Numbered from the stretch's first letter, positions 40,515 through 52,396 are shown. The stretch is DNA of 64,000 bases from Polynucleobacter cosmopolitanus (GCF_002224225.1 NZ_NJGG01000001.1:124001-188000); one strand, 5' to 3'. Numbers and translations are program-made. Notes: generated by a model not told the origin, from the letters alone.

Positions 40515-40610
40515 GGTCTTGCCAAGGACCCATTCCCCTCATGTACCGGGCGCTAAAGCGCCGTGTTGACGATACATAAGACTCATGACTATGAGCTGGC
40601 TACTCCCCAG
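40515..40610 (-). ncRNA. yybP-ykoY manganese riboswitch
   Basis: The minus-strand leader of the TerC gene contains the conserved elements of this class in order: CTGGGGAGTAGCC (40610-40598), a CTCAT/ATGAG hairpin, TCAACA, a GGCGC-TTTA-GCGCC stem and the closing CTTGGCAAGACC. It ends about 24 bases before the start codon. No terminator hairpin with a U tract follows, so control is more likely at translation, as for E. coli alx. Confidence 0.9.
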
Positions 40611-40685
40611 ATGTTTTGAGGGATTCTATAGAAACAATGGAATTAACCATTAAACCTTATAAACAATAGGGAATTGCTCTAGGAG

Positions 40686-42028
40686 TTAAAGGGCTTCCCG
40701 AACAACCGCGATGATCTTTTTTGTGGCACCCGTGTGTTGATTAGCAAAATCAAGGGCGTTGGTACTCATGCCTTCTTTGACTTGATGATTGGTCAACAAT
40801 AAATCCATGGCTTTCACTAAATCATCAATATCGGTAATCCGAATGGCAGCTCTAGAATCAATCACATCTGCACTGGCTTGTTGAAAATTAAAGGTGTGCT
40901 CACCCAGAATGATTGGTCGACCCAATGCACACGCTTCAATGAAATTTTGACCACCCAATGGCAATAAACTGCCACCCATGATCACAATGTCGGATAAGGC
41001 GTAATAAAAACTCATCTCACCCATCGAGTCACCAAGTATTACCCCGCCATGATTAATAACGTCAGTAAATTCTTGATCGTTCATGGTTGATCGACGTGAC
41101 ACTTTTATAAAACTTGACTGCAATTGAGTAAAAACATCATCAAATCGCTGCGGATGTCTTGGCACAATGAACAAACAAAAATAATTGGCGTCACTGGTAT
41201 TTTCTTTACTCTTCAGAAATTTTTGCCACGCTTCAATGATCAATGCTTCCTCACCATCCCTGGTACTGGCAGCGCAGACAATTTGAACCTGATGATTGAG
41301 TTGTTTCTTAAGCGCCAAGGCGTGCTCAATCTGGTCAGGATGAGGGATGACATCAAATTTCAAATTACCAGTCACCAACACATTGCTTAAACCCAAAGAG
41401 TGATAGCGCTTGGCATCCAAATTTGTTTGAGCCAGAATTTTAGTGAAAGACTGATAAATTAATTGAGCAAAATTTGCAAAACGACTGACCCGACGGGCAC
41501 TGCGCTCCGACAATCTGGCATTAACAAGAATGACCGGCAAAGATTTTTGGCGAGCAGACAAAATCAAACTTGGCCAAACTTCAGTTTCCATGATCAAACC
41601 GACTTTGATTGAAAAGTATCGGTAAAACGAATTCACAGCCCAATGGATGTCATATGGAAGATAGCTTTGCACCAATTGGCCAGAGGCTATGTGGTTTGCA
41701 AACAACTGGCGCCCAGTGTCTCTTCCCGTGGGCGTCATGTGAGTCAACAAGATCTTTTCACCACTCTGAATCAAGGCGTCAATCAATGGTGCGGCAGCCC
41801 TCGTTTCACCCACAGAGACTGCGTGTACCCAAATACGTGGAATTGCGCCACTAATAGGCCAAGACATCCCTAGGCGCTCATTGATGTGATCTCGGTAGCC
41901 TTGTTGCAGCCTGCCCTTCCATAGCAAACGAGCAAGCGCTAAGGGCAAGGCCAGATACCAAATAAATTGGTAAAGCCCCATCATCAATCGATGACTGATC
42001 CTCATTGGGGCATGACCTGCAGACGTCA

Positions 42029-42029
<1 letters not shown>
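40686..42029 (-). CDS. waaA: 3-deoxy-D-manno-octulosonic acid (Kdo) transferase
   Basis: Transfers Kdo from CMP-Kdo to lipid A precursor at the inner face of the membrane. The 447-residue protein has an N-terminal anchor (LMMGLYQFIWYLALPLALARLL), the HAVSVGETRAAAPLI motif with the proposed catalytic glutamate, VGLIMETEVWPSLI and a C-terminal nucleotide-sugar domain with GGSLLPLGGQNFIEA. Its ATG overlaps the purB stop by one base; an internal ATG at 42005 is possible. It is expressed with purB. Confidence 0.93.
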
Positions 42030-43417
<1,388 letters not shown>

Positions 43418-43474
43418 CTAAAAAAGCATCGAAAACATGATTTTAGTCTTTCTGAAGAGATAAGCCTAAATAGC

Positions 43475-43480
43475 TATACT
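43475..43480 (+). promoter_or_regulatory. -10 box of the glutathione transferase gene
   Basis: TATACT ends 6 bases before the ATG at 43487, and no Shine-Dalgarno is present, so the mRNA probably starts at or next to the start codon. The -35 region (CTGAAG at 43452) is weak. Confidence 0.45.
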
Positions 43481-43486
43481 TACACC

Positions 43487-44098
43487 ATGAAATTAATTGG
43501 ATCACTCACCAGCCCCTACGTTCGCAAAGCAAGAATTGTTTTTGCCGAAAAAAAGATTGAAGTTCCACTGATTCAAGAGAATGTGTGGAGCCAAGACACC
43601 ACCATCATGCAAGCCAACCCCCTGGGGAAGGTTCCTTGCTTAGTCATGGATGATGGCGGAGCGATGTTCGACTCGCGCGTGATTGTTGAATACGCCGACA
43701 CTCTGAGCCCCGTGAACAAACTCATTCCACCCTCTGGTAAAGAGCGAGCAGCGGTTAAAACATGGGAAGCTTTGGCAGATGGCATTTTGGATGCTTCCAT
43801 TCTTGCAAGGTTAGAAGCAACATGGAGACCAGACGAGCAAAAGAGCCAAGCCTGGATAGATCGCCAACTGCATAAAGTGGATGTCTCACTCAAAGCGATG
43901 TCTAACGGTTTGGGTGAATCAGAATGGTGCTTTGGCAATCAGATGAGTTTGGCTGATATTTCTGTAGGTTGCGCTTTAGATTATTTGATTTTTAGATTTC
44001 CAAATAATCAATGGCAAGCGTCTTATCCAAATTTGAAACAACTTCACAAAAAGTTGATGTCACGACCTTCTTTTGCAAACACAGCACCACCAAAATAA
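43487..44098 (+). CDS. Glutathione S-transferase family protein
   Basis: Cytosolic protein of 203 residues with the thioredoxin-like GST N-terminal domain (MKLIGSLTSPYVRKARIVFAE; the serine or tyrosine near residues 7-10 would activate glutathione), the conserved NPLGKVPCLVMDDG cis-proline loop, and an all-helical C-terminal domain with SLADISVGCALDYL. The SPYVRK opening is common in the YibF-like branch. Substrate unknown. It stands alone, divergent from purB and convergent with mnmA. Confidence 0.9.
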   Translation: MKLIGSLTSPYVRKARIVFAEKKIEVPLIQENVWSQDTTIMQANPLGKVPCLVMDDGGAMFDSRVIVEYADTLSPVNKLIPPSGKERAAVKTWEALADGILDASILARLEATWRPDEQKSQAWIDRQLHKVDVSLKAMSNGLGESEWCFGNQMSLADISVGCALDYLIFRFPNNQWQASYPNLKQLHKKLMSRPSFANTAPPK

Positions 44099-44110
44099 TT
44101 AATTTTGTTT

Positions 44111-44136
44111 CACCAGTTAAATCGTTTTAACTGGTG
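44111..44136. repeat. 11-bp perfect inverted repeat between gst and mnmA
   Basis: CACCAGTTAAA (44111-44121) and TTTAACTGGTG (44126-44136) are exact reverse complements around TCGT. It covers the mnmA stop codon and lies 12 bases after the gst stop. There is no T tract on either side, so it may be a weak bidirectional terminator or an mRNA end-protecting stem. Confidence 0.6.
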
Positions 44137-45251
44137 ATAATTCCACCGCCCAAGCAACGCTCTCCGTCATACAAAACAGCTGACTGACCTGGCGTTACAG
44201 CCCATTGGGCTTGATCAAAATCAAGTGTGAAGCCATCCGCAGAGACCTGCATTAATTGGCAAGGTGCATCTGATTGTCTGTATCTTGTTTTTGCGGTGTA
44301 GCTTTTTGTTGCTGGCAAATCATCAAACGTCCAACTGATTTGTGAGGCCTGCAAAACCTTGTTCAATAACCATGGGTGCTCATGACCTTGAACGATGTAC
44401 AGCGAATTGCTGGCCATGTCTTTCTTAGCCACAAACCATGGATCACCACTGCCATCCTTGCTACCCCCCATGCCAATGCCTTTTCTTTGGCCCAGGGTAT
44501 AAAAAGCCAAACCAATGTGCTCGCCAATCACCTTGCCATCTTCCGTTTTAATTGGGCCTGGTTTATTCGGTAAATAGCGATTCAAGAAATCTCTGAAAGG
44601 TCGCTCACCAATAAAACAAATGCCTGTTGAATCTTTTTTCTTGGCATTGGGTAAACCAATCATTTCTGCAATTTCTCTGACCATCGATTTTCTAATACCG
44701 CCCAATGGAAAAATCACATGACTCAATTGTTGTTGAGTTAAACGATATAAAAAGTAACTTTGATCTTTGGTCTCATCAATGGCTTTGAGCAAATGAACGC
44801 CGTCATCAGACCTTGCAGTTTTTGCGTAATGACCAGTGGCGATGGCCTGCGCACCCAAACTGATGGCGTGATCTAAAAAAGCTTTGAATTTAATTTCCGC
44901 ATTGCATAGAACATCTGGATTAGGCGTTCTACCTGCTGAGTATTCTTTTAAGAATTCAGCAAAAACACGATCTTTGTACTCAGCCGCAAAATTAACTGCT
45001 TCAACATCAATACCAATTAAATCAGCCACTGAAACAACATCCAACCAATCCTGGCGCGAAGAACAAAATTCGCTGTTGTCATCGTCTTCCCAATTCTTCA
45101 TGAAAAGACCCACCACGTGATATCCCTGCTGCTTCAAAATCCAAGCAGCCACTGATGAGTCAACCCCTCCAGACATCCCGATCACAACAGTGGCGGGCGG
45201 CAAAACTGGCGCTGCTTCCAAAAAGCCTGTGTCAAACGCAGGGAAGGTCAT
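44127..45251 (-). CDS. mnmA: tRNA-specific 2-thiouridylase MnmA
   Basis: Thiolates uridine-34 of tRNAs for Lys, Glu and Gln. The 374-residue protein has the PP-loop [17 protein letters not shown], the first catalytic cysteine in [12 protein letters not shown] and the second in [12 protein letters not shown], and a C-terminal beta-barrel ending in [12 protein letters not shown] chose the ATG at 45251; a TTG at 45263 is a less likely start. It is divergent from pntAA. Confidence 0.95.
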   Translation of the reverse strand: MTFPAFDTGFLEAAPVLPPATVVIGMSGGVDSSVAAWILKQQGYHVVGLFMKNWEDDDNSEFCSSRQDWLDVVSVADLIGIDVEAVNFAAEYKDRVFAEFLKEYSAGRTPNPDVLCNAEIKFKAFLDHAISLGAQAIATGHYAKTARSDDGVHLLKAIDETKDQSYFLYRLTQQQLSHVIFPLGGIRKSMVREIAEMIGLPNAKKKDSTGICFIGERPFRDFLNRYLPNKPGPIKTEDGKVIGEHIGLAFYTLGQRKGIGMGGSKDGSGDPWFVAKKDMASNSLYIVQGHEHPWLLNKVLQASQISWTFDDLPATKSYTAKTRYRQSDAPCQLMQVSADGFTLDFDQAQWAVTPGQSAVLYDGERCLGGGIITS

Positions 45252-45394
45252 AGGTGTTGTCAAAATAAGTTACTCATTAAAGTTAGGATAAAGCACTAAA
45301 TGACCAAAAAAACGTAAAATGAAGGGTCAATTTGATCAGAAAACCCGAAAAATTAGGGTAATCTTAAACTTTTTACAATAACAGGGAGAAACCC

Positions 45395-46528
45395 ATGCGC
45401 ATTGGCGTGCCCTTAGAAACGCGGGCGAATGAAACGCGCGTTGCTGCTACACCTGAAACAGTGAAGAAATTCATCACTCAAGGTCACACAGTTATAGTTC
45501 AAAACAATGCTGGCGTCGCAAGTAGCCAGCCCGATTCCGCTTATGAAGCAGTTGGTGCGAGTATAGGTTCTGCTGCTGATGCATTGGGCGCAGATATTGT
45601 GCTCAAGGTCAGAGCACCAGACTCCAATGAATTAGCTCAAATGAAATCAAACGCTGTCTTGTTAGGCATGCTTGATCCATTTGACAACGCCAACAATGCT
45701 GCCATGGCTGCTAAAGGCATCACTGCCTTTGCACTTGAAGCGGCCCCAAGAACCACCCGAGCTCAAAGCTTGGACGTTTTGTCGTCACAGGCCAACATTG
45801 CTGGCTATAAAGCTGTGATGGTTGCTGCGAATGAATACCAACGCTTTATGCCAATGTTGATGACAGCGGCTGGAACAGTGAAAGCTGCTCGCGTATTGAT
45901 TCTGGGTGCTGGTGTTGCTGGTTTGCAAGCGATTGCGACTGCTAAGCGTTTGGGCGCAGTGATTGAAGCTTCAGACGTGCGCCCTGCTGCTAAAGAACAA
46001 ATCGAATCATTGGGTGGTAAGTTTGTAGACGTGCCTTTTGAAACTGAAGAAGAACGCGAAATCGCTCAAGGTGTTGGTGGTTATGCCCGTCCAATGCCTG
46101 CGTCTTGGATGCAACGTCAAGCAGCCTTGGTTGCAGAACGTGCCAAGCAAGCAGATATCGTGATTGCAACCGCGTTGATTCCAGGTCGTAAAGCACCAAC
46201 CCTATTGCACTCAGAAACTGTTGCGCAAATGAAACCTGGTTCAGTCGTGATCGATTTGGCGGCCGGTAAAGGTGACAATGGTGGTGGTAACTGCCCACTC
46301 ACAGAAGCAGACAAAGTGGTTGTGAAGCATGGCGTTAAATTGGTTGGTTACACCAACTTAGCCAGCATGGTTGCGGCCGATGCCTCTGCACTGTATGCCC
46401 GCAATCTTCTAGACTTCATGAAGCTCATCGTTGATAAAGAAGCAGCTCTTGCTATTCCAACGGATGATGACATCGTGACAGCTTGCTTGATGTGTCAAAA
46501 CGGTCAAGTTCTTCGTCAGAACGCATAA
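45395..46528 (+). CDS. pntAA: NAD(P) transhydrogenase subunit alpha part 1
   Basis: NAD(H)-binding domain I of the proton-translocating transhydrogenase, which makes NADPH from NADH using the proton gradient. The 377-residue protein begins with [21 protein letters not shown] and has the Rossmann motif [20 protein letters not shown]. It lacks membrane segments because the alpha chain is split into two genes here, as in many alpha- and betaproteobacteria. A Shine-Dalgarno GGGAG precedes the ATG. pntAB follows after 22 bases. Confidence 0.95.
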   Translation: MRIGVPLETRANETRVAATPETVKKFITQGHTVIVQNNAGVASSQPDSAYEAVGASIGSAADALGADIVLKVRAPDSNELAQMKSNAVLLGMLDPFDNANNAAMAAKGITAFALEAAPRTTRAQSLDVLSSQANIAGYKAVMVAANEYQRFMPMLMTAAGTVKAARVLILGAGVAGLQAIATAKRLGAVIEASDVRPAAKEQIESLGGKFVDVPFETEEEREIAQGVGGYARPMPASWMQRQAALVAERAKQADIVIATALIPGRKAPTLLHSETVAQMKPGSVVIDLAAGKGDNGGGNCPLTEADKVVVKHGVKLVGYTNLASMVAADASALYARNLLDFMKLIVDKEAALAIPTDDDIVTACLMCQNGQVLRQNA

Positions 46529-46550
46529 GAAGAATTACAAGGAAAAAATC

Positions 46551-46865
46551 ATGGACATGATCAGCCCAACTATTTATAACCTCATCATCTTCGTGCTAGC
46601 CATTTATGTTGGCTATCACGTTGTATGGAACGTCACCCCAGCACTTCACACGCCTTTGATGGCTGTGACGAATGCGATTTCAGCCATCATCATCGTTGGC
46701 GCCATGCTTGCAGCTGCTCTAACTGAGGGCACGCTTGGTAAATCCATGGGCACGATTGCTGTTGCTTTAGCAGCAGTGAACGTGTTTGGTGGTTTCTTGG
46801 TAACAAGACGCATGCTAGAAATGTTTAAGAAAAAAGATAAAAAAGCTAAAGGAGAAACAGCATGA
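46551..46865 (+). CDS. pntAB: NAD(P) transhydrogenase subunit alpha part 2
   Basis: Small membrane part of the split alpha chain. The 104-residue protein has about three to four membrane segments (for example [19 protein letters not shown] and [17 protein letters not shown]) and ends in a charged [10 protein letters not shown] tail. It forms the proton channel together with PntB, whose ATG overlaps its stop codon by 4 bases. Confidence 0.93.
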   Translation: MDMISPTIYNLIIFVLAIYVGYHVVWNVTPALHTPLMAVTNAISAIIIVGAMLAAALTEGTLGKSMGTIAVALAAVNVFGGFLVTRRMLEMFKKKDKKAKGETA

Positions 46866-48304
46866 GCTTAAATCTCGTGACGCTTTTGTATTTGGTTGCC
46901 TCGATTTGTTTTATTCAGGCACTTAAAGGCTTATCTCATCCAACCACTTCTATCAAAGGAAATGTGTTTGGTATGACAGGCATGGCGATTGCCATCATCA
47001 CAACCGTTGGCTTGGTCATGATGCTTGCTAAAGAATCAGCAGCGGGTGGCATGGCTTATGTTCTAGCAGGTCTTGTGGTTGGTGGCGGTGCTGGTGCCAT
47101 CATGGCCAAGCGCGTTGAAATGACAAAAATGCCTGAGCTAGTGGCATTCATGCACAGCATGATTGGTCTTGCAGCGGTTTGTATCGCTGTGGCTGCAGTT
47201 GCAGAACCACATGCTTTCGGTATCGTGGCTGTAGGTGAACCAATTCCATTGGGTAACCGTCTTGAGTTGTTCATCGGTACATTTGTTGGTGCAATTACTT
47301 TCTCAGGATCAGTGATTGCCTTCGGTAAATTATCTGGCAAATACAAGTTCCGTTTGTTCCAAGGTGCACCTGTTACTTTCCCAGGTCAGCACATGCTCAA
47401 TCTGATTCTTGCAATTGTGATGGTGGGTTGCGGTGTGATGTTCTCTATCGCCCCTGGTGCAGAACCTGCTTGGAACTACTTCGTTGTGATGGTAGCGATT
47501 GCCTTCATTTTAGGCGTTTTGATCATCATCCCAATTGGTGGTGCTGACATGCCTGTGGTTGTTTCCATGTTGAACTCATACTCTGGCTGGGCTGCAGCCG
47601 GTATTGGTTTCTCATTGAATAACTCAATGTTGATTGTGGCTGGTTCATTGGTAGGCTCTTCTGGTGCCATCTTGTCATACATCATGTGTAAGGCGATGAA
47701 CCGTTCATTCTTCAATGTGATTCTTGGTGGCTTCGGTGGCGATGCAGGTACTGCAGCAGCTGGCGGCTCACAAGAGCAGCGCAATGTTAAATCAGGTTCT
47801 GCAGATGATGCAGCCTTCTTGATGACCAACGCTGAAACAGTGATCATTGTTCCGGGTTATGGTCTTGCAGTTGCTCGTGCCCAGCACGCACTAAAAGAAC
47901 TCACAGAAAAACTAACTCACGCTGGCGTCACAGTGAAGTATGCGATTCACCCAGTGGCTGGTCGTATGCCAGGTCACATGAACGTGCTTTTGGCTGAAGC
48001 TGAAGTTCCATACGATCAAGTGTTCGAGATGGAAGACATCAACAGTGAATTCGGTCAAGCCGACGTGGTATTGATTCTAGGTGCCAACGACGTGGTGAAC
48101 CCAGCTGCAAGAACTCCAGGCAGCCCAATTTTCGGCATGCCAATTCTTGAGGCTTACAAAGCCAAGACTGTGATTGTGAACAAACGTTCTATGGCTTCAG
48201 GTTATGCCGGCCTAGATAACGAATTGTTCTACATGGACAAAACAATGATGGTCTTCGGTGATGCGAAGAAAGTCATTGAAGACATGGTCAAAGCTGTTGA
48301 GTAA
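46862..48304 (+). CDS. pntB: NAD(P) transhydrogenase subunit beta
   Basis: Membrane and NADP(H)-binding subunit of the transhydrogenase. The 480-residue protein has eight or nine membrane segments in the first 270 residues, then the soluble NADP domain III with [18 protein letters not shown] and [18 protein letters not shown] and [18 protein letters not shown] motifs (seen as [15 protein letters not shown]). It ends the pnt operon and is followed by a strong terminator. Confidence 0.96.
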   Translation: MSLNLVTLLYLVASICFIQALKGLSHPTTSIKGNVFGMTGMAIAIITTVGLVMMLAKESAAGGMAYVLAGLVVGGGAGAIMAKRVEMTKMPELVAFMHSMIGLAAVCIAVAAVAEPHAFGIVAVGEPIPLGNRLELFIGTFVGAITFSGSVIAFGKLSGKYKFRLFQGAPVTFPGQHMLNLILAIVMVGCGVMFSIAPGAEPAWNYFVVMVAIAFILGVLIIIPIGGADMPVVVSMLNSYSGWAAAGIGFSLNNSMLIVAGSLVGSSGAILSYIMCKAMNRSFFNVILGGFGGDAGTAAAGGSQEQRNVKSGSADDAAFLMTNAETVIIVPGYGLAVARAQHALKELTEKLTHAGVTVKYAIHPVAGRMPGHMNVLLAEAEVPYDQVFEMEDINSEFGQADVVLILGANDVVNPAARTPGSPIFGMPILEAYKAKTVIVNKRSMASGYAGLDNELFYMDKTMMVFGDAKKVIEDMVKAVE

Positions 48305-48324
48305 TCCTCAATCGCTTCGCAAAG

Positions 48325-48346
48325 AACCGCCTCCGGGCGGTTTTTT
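48325..48346 (+). terminator. Intrinsic terminator of the pnt operon
   Basis: AACCGCC, loop TCCG, GGCGGTT followed by T residues to 48346, 20 bases after the pntB stop. Confidence 0.9.
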
Positions 48347-48381
48347 GTTGCTCACAACAATCATCCACACTAAACCGAAAT

Positions 48382-48411
48382 TTGATTGCCCCACATTGAC
48401 TATCGTATAGT
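48382..48411 (+). promoter_or_regulatory. Sigma-70 promoter of the small basic protein gene
   Basis: TTGATT (48382-48387), 18 bases, TATAGT (48406-48411). The expected start point coincides with the ATG at 48418, giving a leaderless mRNA. Confidence 0.5.
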
Positions 48412-48417
48412 TGAATC

Positions 48418-48591
48418 ATGAATATCAAAAAACGTTTATCTCTGGCTCAAATCAAACGCCAAGCATTATTGATGGCCGGTGTTCCGCCGAAGATGTATGG
48501 CCAGAAGAAAGCCACCCAAGTAGTGAAAAGTCGTAAGAAGGCTTTAACCACAAGAGGCCATAAACATCGACACAGTGAGTCTCTGAATTAA
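48418..48591 (+). CDS. Small basic protein of unknown function (57 residues)
   Basis: An open frame of 57 codons between the pnt terminator and the groEL terminator. The product is strongly basic: it opens with MNIKKRLSLAQIKRQALL, has a central VPPKMYGQKKATQVVKSRKK and ends in a His/Arg-rich TTRGHKHRHSES. No cysteine and no hydrophobic membrane segment. I do not recognise a family. Support for it being real: it has its own plausible promoter upstream, terminators flank it on both sides, and the codon choice is like that of its neighbours. There is no Shine-Dalgarno, so translation would be from a leaderless transcript. A nucleic-acid-binding role is suggested only by charge. Confidence 0.6.
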   Translation: MNIKKRLSLAQIKRQALLMAGVPPKMYGQKKATQVVKSRKKALTTRGHKHRHSESLN

Positions 48592-48625
48592 TGCGTAATG
48601 TTTGATGGTTTTATGAAGAGGAAAT

Positions 48626-48651
48626 AAAAAAGGCGCCGAAGCGCCTTTTTT
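48626..48651. terminator. Bidirectional intrinsic terminator of groEL and the small ORF
   Basis: AAAAAAGGCGC type stem: A run, AGGCGC (48631-48636), loop CGAA, GCGCCT (48641-48646), T run to 48651. It lies 19 bases after the groEL stop on the minus strand and can also serve the small plus-strand gene. Confidence 0.92.
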
Positions 48652-48669
48652 ATTTGAGTATGGACTCAA

Positions 48670-50337
<1,668 letters not shown>

Positions 50338-50345
50338 TTATTAAA

Positions 50346-50636
50346 TTACTTCTGTACAACTGCCATGATGTCTTCTTCGCGCATCACGAGAAGCTCATCG
50401 CCATCAACTTTTACTGTCTGACCCGCATACTTGCCAAACAAAACACGGTCGCCCACTTTCACATCTAGTGGAATAACTTTGCCTGACTCATCTTTTTTAC
50501 CTGTGCCAACAGCAAGGATCTCGCCTTGATCTGGCTTTTCAGCTGCAGTCTCTGGAATCACTAAACCTGAAGCTGTTTTTGTTTCGTTGTCTAAACGCTT
50601 GATGATCACGCGATCATGTAAAGGGCGTAAATTCAT
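50346..50636 (-). CDS. groES: Co-chaperonin GroES (Hsp10)
   Basis: Seven-subunit lid of the GroEL chamber. The 96-residue protein shows [18 protein letters not shown], the mobile loop around [20 protein letters not shown] and the end [15 protein letters not shown] Shine-Dalgarno AAAGGAG precedes the ATG. The 5' leader is long (about 120 bases), AT-rich and begins with the CIRCE operator; a TAAGTA/TACTTA hairpin (50660-50673) lies a few bases before the ribosome-binding site. Confidence 0.98.
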   Translation of the reverse strand: MNLRPLHDRVIIKRLDNETKTASGLVIPETAAEKPDQGEILAVGTGKKDESGKVIPLDVKVGDRVLFGKYAGQTVKVDGDELLVMREEDIMAVVQK

Positions 50637-50736
50637 TTTGACTCCTTTAAAAAAGTTAGTAAGTATTTACTTAACAGTTAGTAAAAATAATTAATTATAA
50701 TTTCCAGAAGTAGTGCTACCAAACTGAAACGCATTG

Positions 50737-50763
50737 TTAGCACTCTAACTGGTTGAGTGCTAA
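50737..50763 (-). promoter_or_regulatory. CIRCE operator (HrcA-binding site)
   Basis: TTAGCACTC, nine bases, GAGTGCTAA: an exact match to the CIRCE consensus on both arms. It overlaps the end of the groES -10 box and runs into the transcribed leader. Confidence 0.97.
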
Positions 50764-50792
50764 TTATAGGGATGGAAGCTCAGCATTTCAAG
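50763..50792 (-). promoter_or_regulatory. Overlapping sigma-70 and sigma-32 promoters of groESL
   Basis: Sigma-70 reading: TTGAAA (50791-50786), 17 bases, TATAAT (50768-50763). Sigma-32 reading: CTTGAAA (50792-50786), 14 bases, CCCTATAA (50771-50764). Both share the same boxes one base apart, directly in front of CIRCE. Confidence 0.8.
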
Positions 50793-50808
50793 AGTCATGA
50801 CCAGACTT

Positions 50809-50825
50809 TCCATTCAAAGAATGGA
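50809..50825. repeat. 7-bp perfect inverted repeat between groES and the EAL-like gene
   Basis: TCCATTC (50809-50815), AAA, GAATGGA (50819-50825). It lies 17 bases upstream of the groES -35 and about 94 bases before the EAL-like gene, so it could be an operator for either. Confidence 0.5.
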
Positions 50826-50918
50826 TTTCCTAAGCACTCACACACAAGCTTTTCTCAAGAGCAATGTAACTATTGGTGATCAAAAGTCACTAAATAATTG
50901 ATTTTATTGGATTTAATT

Positions 50919-51767
50919 ATGAAACCTAAGTCTCGGCTCTATTCGCTTGTTAAAAATTGGACAAAAAAACCAGGGTTGGCCGTTAAAGAGTTCCACCAGG
51001 GGCAACTGTATGAAGTGATGATGCAACCTGAGAGTAAACAGCTCGAGGCATGGGCAAACTCTCAAGATTTATCTTTTGAGCTGGTATTGAGCTCTAAAGA
51101 CCTCGTCACTGAATTTGTCACCCTCACATCCCTTGAACAAGCCTCAAAAGAGGCTGTGATTGGTCTGGTCAAAGAAGGTATTCGTGCCGCCAATTATTGG
51201 CACAGCTCCACCAAACCTCACGCCATCATGCTGGCCATGAAAGCCGAATGGTTGAGTGATCCAGGCTTGATGAATGACTTTCAAGAAGTTCTGCTGAAGT
51301 GCTATTTACCCGTTGGACTCATTCATGTTGGTATTAGCGGCTTGGCACAATCAAAAGAAGCTCATCAGCTACAAGAAGCGTTGGTTCAATTACAACGCCT
51401 CGGTATTTTGTTCCATCTTCTTAATTTCACAGGACAGGATGAAGAATGCCAACTGATGCTCAATCATCGATTCACCCACATCCACCTGGCGAGTGATCTC
51501 ATTAGGCAAGCAATCCCAGGAAGTCAGTGTGAAAAGAAATTGATGGCGCTTAAAGCACTCATACACGCCAATGATGCAAGATCGGTGGCCGGCCCAATCA
51601 AACTCATGCACGAAAAATCTGTGGCCGAAAAGCATGCCATTGATTGTTACTACGGCAAGCACATCATGCCGCAAATGACACTTCACCAAGTGCTCAAGAT
51701 GGGTAAAATAGCCAAACAACAATTAGCCATGAAACAACTGATGAACAAACAGTCTCAAAAGGAGTGA
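50919..51767 (+). CDS. Degenerate (catalytically dead) EAL-domain protein
   Basis: A 282-residue cytoplasmic protein. From about residue 50 it follows the EAL c-di-GMP phosphodiesterase fold: MKAEWLSDPGLMNDFQEVLL fits the VNLSxxxLxDPxL region, LPVGLIHVGIS the strand that normally ends in ITE, LQRLGILFHLLNF the LxxLGxxxxLDDFG strand, and AGPIKLMHEKSV the AEGVE loop. All catalytic positions are changed: EAL reads ELV, the E of ITE is G/S, DD is LN, and the E of AEGVE is lost. It therefore should not hydrolyse c-di-GMP and may act as an adaptor, as YdiV does. The ATG at 50919 is preferred; a TTG at 50898 is possible. It is 5 bases before the response-regulator gene. EAL kinship is my reading of aligned motifs. 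Confidence 0.7.
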   Translation: MKPKSRLYSLVKNWTKKPGLAVKEFHQGQLYEVMMQPESKQLEAWANSQDLSFELVLSSKDLVTEFVTLTSLEQASKEAVIGLVKEGIRAANYWHSSTKPHAIMLAMKAEWLSDPGLMNDFQEVLLKCYLPVGLIHVGISGLAQSKEAHQLQEALVQLQRLGILFHLLNFTGQDEECQLMLNHRFTHIHLASDLIRQAIPGSQCEKKLMALKALIHANDARSVAGPIKLMHEKSVAEKHAIDCYYGKHIMPQMTLHQVLKMGKIAKQQLAMKQLMNKQSQKE

Positions 51768-51772
51768 ATTAG

Positions 51773-52396
51773 ATGAGGAAAAAAGTCCTATTGGTTGACG
51801 ACCACCCAGCAATGCTTTGGGCACTTAAAAACATGCTGGCACAACAAGTTCACTTTGAAATCATCGGGGAGGCAGTCGATGGCGATGGCTGCCTTGAGTT
51901 CGTTAGAGAAAATGAAACAGACTTGATCATTCTGGATATAGATATGCCAAAAGTAGATGGCTTCGATGTCATTCGCCGCTTGAAAATCATTTCTCCAGAC
52001 AGCAGAATCCTAGTCGTGTCTTCTTTAGAAGCCAAGGTCTATGGTAGTCGCGTCAGAAGCATTGGTGGGCATGGCTTTATCAACAAAACAGCGAGCTCAG
52101 ACATCATCCTGGCCGCTTGCCTAGCGGTATCTCAAGGCTATACATTTTTTCATGTCAATAATTCATCGAAAATATTCAGCAGTGATGATCAGATCATTTC
52201 ATCATTCTCACCAAGAGAATTTCAGGTCATTAAATACTTGGCCGATGGACATCCCAACAGTGCTATCTCAGAGTTTCTTCACATCAGCACAAAAACAGTA
52301 TCAACATACAAAACCCGTGTTTATAAAAAAATTGGTGTGAGCAACATCGCAGAGTTAATCACGTTCTGTAGAACCAATCGAATCACTGATGCTTAA
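51773..52396 (+). CDS. Response regulator, NarL/FixJ (BvgA/EvgA-like) family
   Basis: DNA-binding response regulator of 207 residues. The receiver domain has the acidic pair D9-D10, the phospho-acceptor D55 in LIILDIDMP, the switch Ser near 84 and K105 in GFINKTAS. The C-terminal LuxR-type helix-turn-helix spans about 143-200 with FSPREFQVIKYLADGHPNSAI and TVSTYKTRVYKKIG, the arrangement found in BvgA and EvgA. It overlaps the following kinase gene by 8 bases, so the two are a cognate pair. Target genes cannot be predicted. Confidence 0.92.
   Translation: MRKKVLLVDDHPAMLWALKNMLAQQVHFEIIGEAVDGDGCLEFVRENETDLIILDIDMPKVDGFDVIRRLKIISPDSRILVVSSLEAKVYGSRVRSIGGHGFINKTASSDIILAACLAVSQGYTFFHVNNSSKIFSSDDQIISSFSPREFQVIKYLADGHPNSAISEFLHISTKTVSTYKTRVYKKIGVSNIAELITFCRTNRITDA

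Noticed and set aside
45301..45394. Promoter of the pnt operon
   Set aside because: TTGATC (45332) and TACAAT (45373) are present but not at a workable spacing, so I do not call a promoter.
47476..47847. 123-codon frame opposite pntB
   Set aside because: Antisense to the conserved NADP-binding part of pntB; no independent support.
50660..50673. TAAGTA/TACTTA hairpin before the groES ribosome-binding site as an RNA thermometer
   Set aside because: The AT-only stem does not pair with the Shine-Dalgarno, so a thermometer role is not supported.
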